26,167 nt of DNA from contig JALULO010000208.1 of assembly GCA_027056215.1 (NCBI GenBank), positions 1 through 26,167 on the forward strand, written 5' to 3'. The translations under genes were made by a program, and so were the position numbers. Origin of the DNA: Campylobacterales bacterium (GTDB lineage: Bacteria; Campylobacterota; Campylobacteria; Campylobacterales; QNZT01). Below, one piece after another: positions 15,035 through 22,921 of this stretch. Below the pieces are notes generated by a model. That model saw only the letters and a program-made list of their open reading frames with translations, ran no database searches and had not been told where the DNA came from. Each line of letters begins with the position of its first letter. Within the stretch, counting starts at the first letter, position 1.

Positions 15035-16396
15035 TTGAAAAGTGCAGAAAATACAAATACAAAAGCATTTGGTATTTGGAGTGCCGTATTTTTAGGTATC
15101 GGTTCGATGGTGGGTGCAGGGATATTTGTTTTGCTAGGAGAAGCTGGAGCTATTGCTGGTAATTTGGTTTGGATATCCTTTTTGTTAGGCGGTATCATCG
15201 CTTTGCTGAGTGGTTACTCTTTTGCTAAATTAGCCTCTGTCTATCCTAGTCGGGGAGGGCTGGTTGAGTATCTTGTTCAGTGTTATGAAGAAGGTATTTT
15301 TTCCGGTTCTATGTCTGTTTTATTTTATCTCTCAGCGATGGTTGCTATTGCGATGGTTGCCAAGGCATTTGGTACTTATGGATCTATGATGGTAGGTCAC
15401 TATACGCCACTTATGGCAAATATTTGGAGTATAGGTGTTTTACTTTTCTTTGCAATCGTCAATTTATCAGGAAGTGCATTGATAGCCAGAAGTGAAAATG
15501 TGATTGTGATCATAAAGCTCTCTATCATCATACTTTTTACCATCGCTGTTTCATTTTATATTCAACCACAACTGTTGTCTTTTAAAGATGCACCACCTGT
15601 TATCAACATCTTCTCTTCTGTTGGATTGACATTTTTTGCCTATGAAGGTTTTCGTGTTATCACCAATACTGCTGAAGATATGCCTGATCCATCCAAAACT
15701 ATGATGCGTGCTATGTTTATAGCTATTATCGCGGTTATTGTTCTTTATATCGCCGTTACATTTGCAGTCTTTGGAAATCTTACACTTGATGAAATCATCA
15801 AAGCACAAGATTATGCTCTGGCTGAAGCTGCTAAACCCGTCTTTGGACAAATCGGATTTACAGTTATGGCAGTTGCAGCTTTAATCTCTACTGCATCTTC
15901 GATCAATGCCAATCTCTATGCCGTGACCAATGTTACCTATGATATGGCAAAAAATGGTGAACTTCCTGAAGTCTATAAACGAAATGTTTGGCAGAGTAGT
16001 GAAGGTTTGATTGTCAGTACCGTGATACTAATAGCCTTTGTACTCTTTTTTAAACTTGATGAAATCGCCTCTATCGGTGCTATTTCTATTCTTTTTATAC
16101 ACGCACTAGTGCATATTGGACATCTTTTCAAAATCAAAAAAACAGGTGCTTCTAAGGCATTGATTATATTGGCTATTATTGCTATTGCTATTACAATTAT
16201 ATTAGCATTTAATTATACATCTAAACATATTCCTGATGTGGGTTATGCCATTGCTATCGGTTTTGTACTGGCCTTTTTGATAGAGATTATTTTACGATTA
16301 GTGACAAAACGTGTGGTTACGAAACAAAGTGATGTAGATATCATCACCAAATTAGAGAGTATTGAAAAAGAAGTGATTGATAAAATTAAAAAATAA
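15035..16396 (+). CDS. APC superfamily amino-acid permease
   Basis: 453 residues from the TTG at 15035, which has AAAAAGGAA about 7 nt upstream. A GTG at 15011 in the same frame is inside the hairpin arm and lacks a ribosome binding site. The first helix carries the APC substrate motif GSMVGAGIFVLLGEAG (residues about 18-33 from this start). Around twelve helices follow, and the conserved FFAYEGFRVITNTAEDMPDPSKT is at the sixth helix. The C-terminus is short and charged (KLESIEKEVIDKIKK). It is likely an inner-membrane amino-acid or amine/proton symporter or antiporter; the substrate cannot be read from the sequence. The gap to the glucan phosphorylase is 19 bp, so the two may be cotranscribed. 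Confidence 0.88.
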   Translation: MKSAENTNTKAFGIWSAVFLGIGSMVGAGIFVLLGEAGAIAGNLVWISFLLGGIIALLSGYSFAKLASVYPSRGGLVEYLVQCYEEGIFSGSMSVLFYLSAMVAIAMVAKAFGTYGSMMVGHYTPLMANIWSIGVLLFFAIVNLSGSALIARSENVIVIIKLSIIILFTIAVSFYIQPQLLSFKDAPPVINIFSSVGLTFFAYEGFRVITNTAEDMPDPSKTMMRAMFIAIIAVIVLYIAVTFAVFGNLTLDEIIKAQDYALAEAAKPVFGQIGFTVMAVAALISTASSINANLYAVTNVTYDMAKNGELPEVYKRNVWQSSEGLIVSTVILIAFVLFFKLDEIASIGAISILFIHALVHIGHLFKIKKTGASKALIILAIIAIAITIILAFNYTSKHIPDVGYAIAIGFVLAFLIEIILRLVTKRVVTKQSDVDIITKLESIEKEVIDKIKK

Positions 16397-16415
16397 AATT
16401 TTATAGGGAATTATA

Positions 16416-18581
16416 ATGTTACCAAATAAAGACCCCTCTGCTAATCTTGTCCTCCCTCAATTACCACCGGAACTTGAAGGACTTGGTTCTATAGCCCTTA
16501 ACCTTTGGTGGACATGGAATCCTCGGGGTAAAAATCTGTTTAAATCACTCAACGCCTATCTCTGGAAGGAGAGTGGACATAATCCTATAGCGATGCTTAA
16601 AAAGATGGATAGTAAAACACTTGAAGCACTCACTCAAAATGAGACATTTATGCGTGAATATCGTTATGTATATGCTCTTTTTGAAGGATATATAAAAGAC
16701 AGTAATATATATGCTTTTGAAGAGCCGCTTCCGATTGCCTATTTTTGTGCAGAGTTTGGATTGCATCACTCTGTGCCAATCTATTCTGGCGGATTAGGGT
16801 TTTTAGCCGGTGATATTCTCAAAGAGTCTAGTGATATGGGTTTACCGATGGTTGGTATAGGTTTTATGTATCCTCAGGGCTACATCAGACAAATTATCGG
16901 AAGTGATGGTTGGCAAAACGGTACCAATGAGACGATAGACAAAGATACAGCACCTATTGAACGGGTATTGGATGAGAAAGGAGAACACTTTATCATTCAT
17001 ATACCTTTTATTGATCCTCCTGTTTATGCAGCTATTTGGAAAATCAATGTCGGTCGTGTCACTTTGTATCTGCTTGATACGGATATAGAACAAAATGATC
17101 CGTGGGATAGAGAGATATCATCACGGCTTTATACCCCTGATATGAATCAGCGGTTGAGACAACAAATCGTTTTGGGTATTGGTGGTTATCGTGTACTTGA
17201 GGAACTGGATATCAAATATTCGATTTTGCATCTCAATGAAGGGCATCCTGCCTTTGCACTTTTTGAGAGAGTGCGTAGTTTTATCGAAGTGGAAAAGTTG
17301 AGTTTGGATGAAGCTATCAAAAGAGTACAAAAGACATCTGTATTTACAACACATACACCTCTTCAAGCAGCTACTGATGTTTATGGATTTGATATAATGG
17401 GTAGTTATTTTGGTGATTATTGGGAACGTTTAGGAATGGATAAAGAACAATTTATGCACTTTGGTATCAATCCCGATGACCCGGCAGCTGGTTTTAATAT
17501 GACTGTTTTTGGCATGAAGATGTGCAGTCATCGAAACAGTGTAAGCAAAAAGCATGGTGAGGTTACGAGGCGTATTTGGAAAAATATTTTTCCAAATACG
17601 CCTGAAGATCAGATACCTATCGATTATGTTACCAATGGCGTACATCTACCAACTTGGATGGGAGATGAGCTTTTTGATGAGGTAGATAAAGTTTTAACAC
17701 CATCGTGGACAAATATTCAAGATGACCCAGATCTTTGGCATAAGCTTACCGACTTGAGTGATCAAAAAATATGGGATTTACACTATACTTACAAAGTACG
17801 TTTGGTGAACTTTATCAGAGAAAGAGTTCGTCAAAAATGGGCAAATGAGGGGATAGATCCACTGGTTGCGATGGCAGAGGGAGTGATGCTTGATCCCGAT
17901 GTATTGACTATCGGTTTTGCTCGACGTATGACCAGTTATAAACGACCAGATTTGATTTTACATGATCTTGATCGTTTGGAAAAGATTATAAAGCATGCCA
18001 CTATGCCGGTGCAAATTATTTTTGCAGGAAAAGCACATCCCTCAGACAATCCAGGTAAAAAGATTATACAGCATATTTTTAAAACTGCACAGGATCCCAG
18101 ATTTCAGGGACGTATCGCTTTTATCGAAGATTATGGTGAAGAAGTTGCCAAATATCTGGTACGTGGTGTAGATGTTTGGCTAAACAATCCGCTTATTCCA
18201 ATGGAAGCGAGTGGTACAAGTGGCATGAAAGCATCTGTTAACGGTACATTACATCTTTCAGGACTTGATGGTTGGTGGCCGGAGGGATATAATGGGAAAA
18301 ATGGCTGGGCTTTTGGTTGCGAACCCTCCGATGATGCAAAAGATGCCGTAGCATTATATGAAACTATAGAGCAAAAAATCGTTCCAGTATATTATGATAC
18401 ACAAAATAGTACATTGCCACAAAGATGGATTACTATGATGCGTGAAGCGATGATGAGTATCGCTCCACGTTTCAGTGCAAGACGGATGATGAAAGAGTAT
18501 TTGGAAAAATTTTATATTCCCATTTCTAAGACATTGCAAGATGAAGAAAATCAAACTAAACAAGGAGAAAATCATGCGTAA
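16416..18581 (+). CDS. glgP: Alpha-glucan (glycogen) phosphorylase
   Basis: 721 residues. The N-terminus (LPPELEGLGSIALNLWWTWNPRGKNLF) is the DUF3417 start of the Thermotoga-type alpha-glucan phosphorylases, which are shorter or differently arranged than E. coli GlgP. LPIAYFCAEFGLHHSVPIYSGGLGFLAGDILK near 107 is the substrate-binding entry. The PLP-binding lysine is in EASGTSGMKASVNGT (about Lys605). Phosphorolysis of glycogen or maltodextrin to glucose-1-phosphate in the cytosol would feed the glycolytic genes that follow. The end overlaps gapA by 8 nt. A perfect 36-bp palindrome lies inside the coding sequence at 17568-17603, encoding RRIWKNIFPNTP in a conserved part of the protein. Confidence 0.92.
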   Translation: MLPNKDPSANLVLPQLPPELEGLGSIALNLWWTWNPRGKNLFKSLNAYLWKESGHNPIAMLKKMDSKTLEALTQNETFMREYRYVYALFEGYIKDSNIYAFEEPLPIAYFCAEFGLHHSVPIYSGGLGFLAGDILKESSDMGLPMVGIGFMYPQGYIRQIIGSDGWQNGTNETIDKDTAPIERVLDEKGEHFIIHIPFIDPPVYAAIWKINVGRVTLYLLDTDIEQNDPWDREISSRLYTPDMNQRLRQQIVLGIGGYRVLEELDIKYSILHLNEGHPAFALFERVRSFIEVEKLSLDEAIKRVQKTSVFTTHTPLQAATDVYGFDIMGSYFGDYWERLGMDKEQFMHFGINPDDPAAGFNMTVFGMKMCSHRNSVSKKHGEVTRRIWKNIFPNTPEDQIPIDYVTNGVHLPTWMGDELFDEVDKVLTPSWTNIQDDPDLWHKLTDLSDQKIWDLHYTYKVRLVNFIRERVRQKWANEGIDPLVAMAEGVMLDPDVLTIGFARRMTSYKRPDLILHDLDRLEKIIKHATMPVQIIFAGKAHPSDNPGKKIIQHIFKTAQDPRFQGRIAFIEDYGEEVAKYLVRGVDVWLNNPLIPMEASGTSGMKASVNGTLHLSGLDGWWPEGYNGKNGWAFGCEPSDDAKDAVALYETIEQKIVPVYYDTQNSTLPQRWITMMREAMMSIAPRFSARRMMKEYLEKFYIPISKTLQDEENQTKQGENHA
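17568..17603. repeat. Perfect 36-bp palindrome inside glgP
   Basis: From AGGCGTATTTGGAAAAAT to its exact reverse complement at 17603, with no central spacer and no mismatch; the symmetry stops at the flanking bases (G on both sides). It encodes RRIWKNIFPNTP on the + strand, and because of the symmetry the minus strand reads the same peptide in one frame. As RNA it would make a long stem that needs at least a few central A/U bases for the loop. Confidence 0.9.
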
Positions 18582-19587
18582 AAAAAGAGTTGCTATCAAC
18601 GGGCTTGGACGAATAGGAAATCAAGTATTAAGACACTATATACACAACCTTCCCCAAAATTGTGAAATCGTTGCTGCTAACGTTTCCAATGTAGAAGATG
18701 CAGCATATTTACTCAAGTATGATTCCGTACACGGTCATGCAGATTTTGAGATCAGAACTGCTGAGAAAAAACTAATCATAGATAATCGGGAGATTACGAT
18801 TGTAAGTTCTCATAATCCATTGGAGTTACCATGGAAAGAGTTGGAAATAGATATCGTTTTAGAGTGTACAGGACATTTTACAGAGGGAAGTGGCGCAGCT
18901 GAGCATATTACCGCTGGTGCAAAGAAAGTAATCATCTCAGCACCGGGGAAAAATATAGATAAGACTATTGTTTTGGGAGTTAACCAAAGTGAATATGACA
19001 ATAAAACAGACCATATCATCTCAAATGCGTCATGTACAACCAATTCACTAGCACCGACTATGAAAGTACTTGAAGACAATTTTGGTGTAGAAAATGCGAT
19101 GATTACAACAACCCATGCTTATACTTCTTCTCAAACAACAGTTGATAAACGGGCAAAAAAACGAAGACGTGGACGTGCGGCAGCTGTTAATATTATCCCC
19201 ACCACTACGGGCGCAGCTTTGGCTACTGTTGAAGTTATTCCTGCCTTAAAAGGTAAAATGGAAGCTATGGCATTGCGTGTTCCTGTACCTGATGGTGCAA
19301 TCACTGAAGTAGTAGCACTGCTTCATAAAAATGTGACTGTGGAAACTATCAATCAAGTATTTGAAGATGCGTCAAATAGTACTTTAAAAGGTATCTTGGC
19401 GTTTAGCACAGATGAAATCGTCTCTTCTGATATCATAGGCAATCGCCATTCGTGTATCATTGATGGGTTATCGACATCTGTTGTTGGAAATCGCATGGTT
19501 AAAATATTAGCATGGTATGATAATGAATACGGTTATTCACAACGTTTATTGGAACTTGCTGATTTTATCGCCGGAAAAATGGATTAA
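18574..19587 (+). CDS. gap: Glyceraldehyde-3-phosphate dehydrogenase (possibly NADP-preferring)
   Basis: 337 residues from ATG 18574, preceded by AAGGAG 7 nt upstream; an in-frame ATG at 18541 lies inside glgP and has no ribosome binding site. NGLGRIGNQVLR (residues 10-20) is the nucleotide-binding loop, SNASCTTNS contains catalytic Cys154, and TTHAYTSSQT carries the catalytic His. After the second strand the usual NAD-selecting Asp (EIVAIND in E. coli GapA) is replaced: here EIVAANVSN, similar to the NAS of NADP-using GapB. Residues 181-190 (KRAKKRRRGR) also differ from NAD-type enzymes. This suggests NADP or dual use, but it is inference from alignment by eye. It overlaps glgP by 8 nt. Confidence 0.93.
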   Translation: MRKKRVAINGLGRIGNQVLRHYIHNLPQNCEIVAANVSNVEDAAYLLKYDSVHGHADFEIRTAEKKLIIDNREITIVSSHNPLELPWKELEIDIVLECTGHFTEGSGAAEHITAGAKKVIISAPGKNIDKTIVLGVNQSEYDNKTDHIISNASCTTNSLAPTMKVLEDNFGVENAMITTTHAYTSSQTTVDKRAKKRRRGRAAAVNIIPTTTGAALATVEVIPALKGKMEAMALRVPVPDGAITEVVALLHKNVTVETINQVFEDASNSTLKGILAFSTDEIVSSDIIGNRHSCIIDGLSTSVVGNRMVKILAWYDNEYGYSQRLLELADFIAGKMD

Positions 19588-19598
19588 AAAGGAAAAAT

Positions 19599-19844
19599 AT
19601 GCACAAAAAGACAGATAAACACAAAGTAAAAAAGTTTAGAACGGTAAAATTTATCAAAGTAACACTCATCTACTTTGTACTTTTTTTGGCTCTGTTAGGG
19701 ATGGTAGATTATTATGCCATGATGATGTATAACTTTATTGCTATATTTATTTTATCATTGGGTGCTGCTCTTATTGCTGGTTATGTTCATATAAAAAGAG
19801 GTAAACATGATCATGTCGATGATATCGCTGAAGAATTACTATAA
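19599..19844 (+). CDS. Small two-helix membrane protein
   Basis: 81 residues. A lysine-rich N-terminus (HKKTDKHKVKKFRTVKF) is followed by two hydrophobic helices, at about 20-38 (FIKVTLIYFVLFLALLGM) and 44-66 (YNFIAIFILSLGAALIAGYV), then a charged tail with HIKRGKHDHVDD. The positive N-terminus and short loop place both ends in the cytosol. I do not recognise the family. It starts 11 bp after the GAPDH stop, behind AAAAGGAAA, and its stop codon overlaps the gpmA start by 1 nt (TAATG), so it is translated with the glycolytic genes. Confidence 0.7.
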   Translation: MHKKTDKHKVKKFRTVKFIKVTLIYFVLFLALLGMVDYYAMMMYNFIAIFILSLGAALIAGYVHIKRGKHDHVDDIAEELL

Positions 19845-20524
19845 TGGCAACATTGATTTTACTACGACACGGACAAAGTATTTATAACCAACAAAATCTT
19901 TTCACAGGTTGGACGGATGTTGATCTGAGTCAAACAGGAGAGGAAGAAGCGCTAAATGCTGGAAAGATTTTGAAAGACCTTTCACTTTTTCCTGATATCT
20001 GTTTTACTTCATGGTTAAAACGCTCAATACATACAGCACAACTTGTTCTCAAAACCTTGTCTTGGGAACATATAGATTGTATAAAAAGTTGGAAACTCAA
20101 TGAACGCCATTATGGTGCGTGGCAACAACATGATAAAAATAAGATTGAAAAAGAGGTAGGCAAAGCGCATTTCCTTGCAGTCAGGCGCGGGTATGATACA
20201 CCACCTCCTCCTTTACAAGATTCAGATCCAAGATGTGTAGAAAATGATCCTAAATACCAACATATAAATCCACATCTATTACCAAGGTCAGAATCACTGA
20301 AAGATACAAAAAAACGAACGATAGCGTATTATCATGATAGTATTTTACCAAAACTTACAGCTGATAAGATTGTTCTTGTCAGTGCGCACGGAAATTCACT
20401 AAGAGCACTTGTTATGGAGATAGAATCTTTAAGCAAAGAAGAGATCGTATCTGTCGAAATTCCGACAGGAGAGCCTATGATTTATCGCTATGATGAAAAG
20501 CATAGATCGTATCATAAAATGTAA
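19844..20524 (+). CDS. gpmA: 2,3-bisphosphoglycerate-dependent phosphoglycerate mutase
   Basis: 226 residues, the usual cofactor-dependent length of about 230-250. LILLRHGQSIYN (catalytic His9, Arg8) opens the protein, followed by NLFTGWTDVDLSQTGEEEA, LNERHYGAWQ (catalytic Glu), VRRGYDTPPPPL and the second catalytic His in VSAHGNSLRALVM. The C-terminal IPTGEPMIYRY is normal. It interconverts 3- and 2-phosphoglycerate. The ATG shares its A with the TAA of the upstream small membrane protein gene, so it is translationally coupled in the glgP - gap - membrane protein - gpmA run. A weak AU hairpin follows the stop codon. Confidence 0.95.
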   Translation: MATLILLRHGQSIYNQQNLFTGWTDVDLSQTGEEEALNAGKILKDLSLFPDICFTSWLKRSIHTAQLVLKTLSWEHIDCIKSWKLNERHYGAWQQHDKNKIEKEVGKAHFLAVRRGYDTPPPPLQDSDPRCVENDPKYQHINPHLLPRSESLKDTKKRTIAYYHDSILPKLTADKIVLVSAHGNSLRALVMEIESLSKEEIVSVEIPTGEPMIYRYDEKHRSYHKM

Positions 20525-20669
20525 TTTAATAAGTTCTATTAAAAAATTTGGCACTACCGATAATAGCAATTTTTGTTACTAAAAAAAGAGTATAATATGC
20601 CACAAAAGGTGGGGAAAAGGTACTTCCTTGTTCCTCTCATGATTTGCTTATACTTTTAGGAGTTAAAAG
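20525..20669 (+). promoter_or_regulatory. Promoter and leader of the dehydrogenase operon
   Basis: 145 bp without a gene. A perfect TATAAT at 20591-20596 lies behind an A/T-rich stretch; there is no fitting -35 box, which is common in this phylum. Expected transcription starts near 20603 and leaves a leader of about 65 nt that begins with CCAC-AAAAG-GTGG, a small stem, and ends in TTTTAGGAG before the ATG. No copy of the TGTTA-N6-TAACA dyad occurs at the corresponding distance. Confidence 0.55.
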
Positions 20670-21011
20670 ATGGGAATTTATACAGAAAAACTAGAAGATA
20701 TCAAAAAACTGATTGGAAATCTTCATACACAAGTACCAGAGCAGATTGGTGCTTTTCAAAACTTTATGGAAGCAGTTGAAAAGCCTAGTGCCTTAGATCA
20801 AAAAGAAAAAGAACTTATCAATATTGCACTTTCTATTGCGGCACAATGTGAATGGTGTATTGCTTTGCATGTTAAAGGAGCACTTGCTCAAAAAGCTACA
20901 AAAGAAGAGATCCTTGATGCCGCGATGCAGGCTGTCTTGATGCATGGGGGCCCTGCGCTTATGTACATGACACCTGTTGAAAAAGCGTTGGAAGAGTTCA
21001 TCGATGGATAA
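20670..21011 (+). CDS. AhpD-like carboxymuconolactone decarboxylase family protein
   Basis: 113 residues. The CMD/AhpD active-site motif is CEWCIALH (Cys60, Cys63, His67), the CxxC-x3-H arrangement of alkylhydroperoxidase-like disulfide reductants. LDQKEKELINIALSIAAQ precedes it, as usual. In mycobacteria AhpD takes electrons from lipoylated E2 (through E3) to reduce AhpC; this gene starts the dehydrogenase operon and overlaps the E1-alpha start by 8 nt, so a lipoyl-linked thiol/peroxide role is plausible. It is alternatively a carboxymuconolactone-decarboxylase-like protein of unknown substrate. The ATG follows TTTTAGGAGTTAAAAG, a good ribosome binding site. Confidence 0.82.
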   Translation: MGIYTEKLEDIKKLIGNLHTQVPEQIGAFQNFMEAVEKPSALDQKEKELINIALSIAAQCEWCIALHVKGALAQKATKEEILDAAMQAVLMHGGPALMYMTPVEKALEEFIDG

Positions 21012-21957
21012 GTTACTTCTTGAAGAACTTTATTACTTTATGGTGTTAGGTAGGACGTTTGAGTATGCAGCTAAAGAACATTATATGCAGGGGGATATCT
21101 CTGGATTTTTGCATTTGGATTTAGGGCAGGAAGCCTTAAGCGTTGCCTCTATGAAAGCTTTTGAAAAAGGGGATGTTTTTACAACCTATAGAGAACATGT
21201 ACTAGCTATCGCGCGGGGGATAGAGCCTAAAAAAATTATGGCAGAACTTTTTGGTAAAGAGACGGGAGTGAGTAAAGGGCGTGGTGGTTCTATGCACCTT
21301 TTTGATCCGTCTTGTTTTTTCTATGGTGGTGATGCTATTGTAGGAGGGCAGTTGCCAAATGCTGTTGGATGTGCTTATGCTCGGCAGTATCAGGGGCAAG
21401 AACATGGAGTTATGGTCATCTTTGGTGATGGCGCAAGTAATGGTGGTGCATTTTTTGAATCATTAAATATCGCTGCTGCACAAAAATTACCATTGGTTTT
21501 TTTATGCGAAAACAATCGTTATGCTATTGGAACACGTATTGATCGTGTTTGTGTTTTTGAAAAACAGATACATAAAGCACAAGCGTATATGCCGACGATT
21601 GAAGTAGATGGGATGGATGCAATAGCAGTTTATAAAGCAGTACAAAAGGCGCAACAACATGTGAGTGAGGGGCATGGACCTATCTTTGTAGAAGCGATGA
21701 CGTGTCGTTTTGAAGGGCATTCGATGAGCGATTCTAATATGTATCGCAGTACTCAGGAAATGGCTATTTGTAAGGCACAAGATCCCATCACAAAACTAAA
21801 AGTAAAAATAGATTCTGATGTGGCAAAAGATCTTGAAGATAAAGCCCAGAAAGTGATTGATGAAGCTATTATCTTTGCACAAAATTCACCCGAACCTGAC
21901 ATCGCAGATCTCAAAAAATTTACTTTTACTGAGGAGATGAATCATGTTATATCGTGA
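21004..21957 (+). CDS. pdhA: Pyruvate (2-oxo acid) dehydrogenase E1 component, alpha subunit
   Basis: 317 residues from ATG 21004, which overlaps the upstream gene by 8 nt and has GGAAGAG before it; an in-frame TTG at 20977 lies inside that gene. KGRGGSMHLFDP near residue 91 and the thiamine diphosphate motif GDG(141-143)...NN(170-171) are those of alpha-type E1. FFYGGDAIVGGQLPNAVG (106-122) is typical. It forms an alpha2beta2 heterotetramer with the next gene product and decarboxylates the 2-oxo acid. E1-alpha/beta proteins of pyruvate, acetoin and branched-chain complexes look alike, so the substrate is inferred from the operon as a whole. Confidence 0.9.
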   Translation: MDKLLLEELYYFMVLGRTFEYAAKEHYMQGDISGFLHLDLGQEALSVASMKAFEKGDVFTTYREHVLAIARGIEPKKIMAELFGKETGVSKGRGGSMHLFDPSCFFYGGDAIVGGQLPNAVGCAYARQYQGQEHGVMVIFGDGASNGGAFFESLNIAAAQKLPLVFLCENNRYAIGTRIDRVCVFEKQIHKAQAYMPTIEVDGMDAIAVYKAVQKAQQHVSEGHGPIFVEAMTCRFEGHSMSDSNMYRSTQEMAICKAQDPITKLKVKIDSDVAKDLEDKAQKVIDEAIIFAQNSPEPDIADLKKFTFTEEMNHVIS

Positions 21958-22921
21958 AGCCCTAAATCTCGCACTAGATGAGACAATGAAAGAAAATGAC
22001 AACATTGTTGTTTTAGGAGAAGATGTAGGACTCTATGGTGGTGCTTTTCGTGTTACCGAAGGGCTCTATGCTAAATATGGTGAAAAACGTCTTATAGATA
22101 CTCCGATTGCAGAACTTAGTATAGTAGGAAATGCCGTTGGTATGGCGATAGGAGGATTACGTCCTGTTGCGGAAATCATGACAGCCAACTTTTCTCTGCT
22201 TGCTTTTGACCAAATCATCAATCATATGGCAAAATTACACTTTATGAGTGTGGGTAAAATCACATTACCGATGGTAGTGCGTTTTCCTCAAGGTGTGAGT
22301 CGGCAACTTGCAGCCCAGCACTCTGAAAGTTATGAACAGATGCTCTCAGCAGTACCGGGTCTTGTTGTATTAACCGCCTCAAATCCAAACTATGCTTACC
22401 ATGGATTTAAAAAAGCTATCATGATGGATGATCCGGTGATTTTTATTGAGCATGAATTACTTTATAATAAAAAGGATGATGTAGATTTAGAAAATCCTAT
22501 TGATCCCTTTAAATCACAAATCCTAAAAAAAGGAAAAGATGTTACTATCGTGACGTATCTGAAAATGTGTGATGATGTTTTAGCGGCTTTACCGCAAATC
22601 GAAAAAGCACTTAGTTGTTCCTGTGAAGTGATTGATCTTTGTGCTTTAAGTCCTGTTGATTATGCTACGCTTAGAGTTTCTTTAGAAAAGACATCGCGGC
22701 TTATTATGGTAGAAGAAAATCATAAAAGTGGTGGATTTGGTGCACAGATAGTGAGTTGGGCGGCAGAAGAGATGTTTTATGCGCTTGATGCACCACCTCT
22801 TCGTATCTCCGGCGAAGATGTGTCTATCCCTTATAACCGTACGTTAGAGCTAGCTGCTATTCCGACAGTTGATTCTATCGCAAAAGAGATTATCGCATGG
22901 GGGCAAAAAAATGGCTTATGA
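21944..22921 (+). CDS. pdhB: Pyruvate (2-oxo acid) dehydrogenase E1 component, beta subunit
   Basis: 325 residues. GEDVGLYGGAFRVTEGL near residue 26 and DTPIAELSIVGNAVGMA near 52 are the standard E1-beta transketolase-type motifs, and RFPQGVSRQLAAQHSESYEQ near 111 is the conserved middle. The C-terminal half (EENHKSGGFGAQIVSWAAEEMF) is the transketolase C domain. It completes the thiamine diphosphate site with the alpha subunit. The ATG follows GAGGAG and overlaps pdhA by 14 nt, and its end overlaps the E2 start by 11 nt, so the stoichiometry is probably set by translational coupling. Confidence 0.92.
   Translation: MLYREALNLALDETMKENDNIVVLGEDVGLYGGAFRVTEGLYAKYGEKRLIDTPIAELSIVGNAVGMAIGGLRPVAEIMTANFSLLAFDQIINHMAKLHFMSVGKITLPMVVRFPQGVSRQLAAQHSESYEQMLSAVPGLVVLTASNPNYAYHGFKKAIMMDDPVIFIEHELLYNKKDDVDLENPIDPFKSQILKKGKDVTIVTYLKMCDDVLAALPQIEKALSCSCEVIDLCALSPVDYATLRVSLEKTSRLIMVEENHKSGGFGAQIVSWAAEEMFYALDAPPLRISGEDVSIPYNRTLELAAIPTVDSIAKEIIAWGQKNGL

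Noticed and set aside
17430..17645. Minus-strand ORF inside glgP sharing the peptide RRIWKNIFPNTP
   Set aside because: It is a by-product of the perfect palindrome in glgP; it has no other family resemblance and no ribosome binding context.
20525..20543. TTTAATA/TATTAAA hairpin after gpmA as a terminator
   Set aside because: All A-U pairs with no T-run; too weak.
20600..20669. Riboswitch in the dehydrogenase operon leader
   Set aside because: A short CCAC/GTGG stem only; no match to any riboswitch consensus I know.
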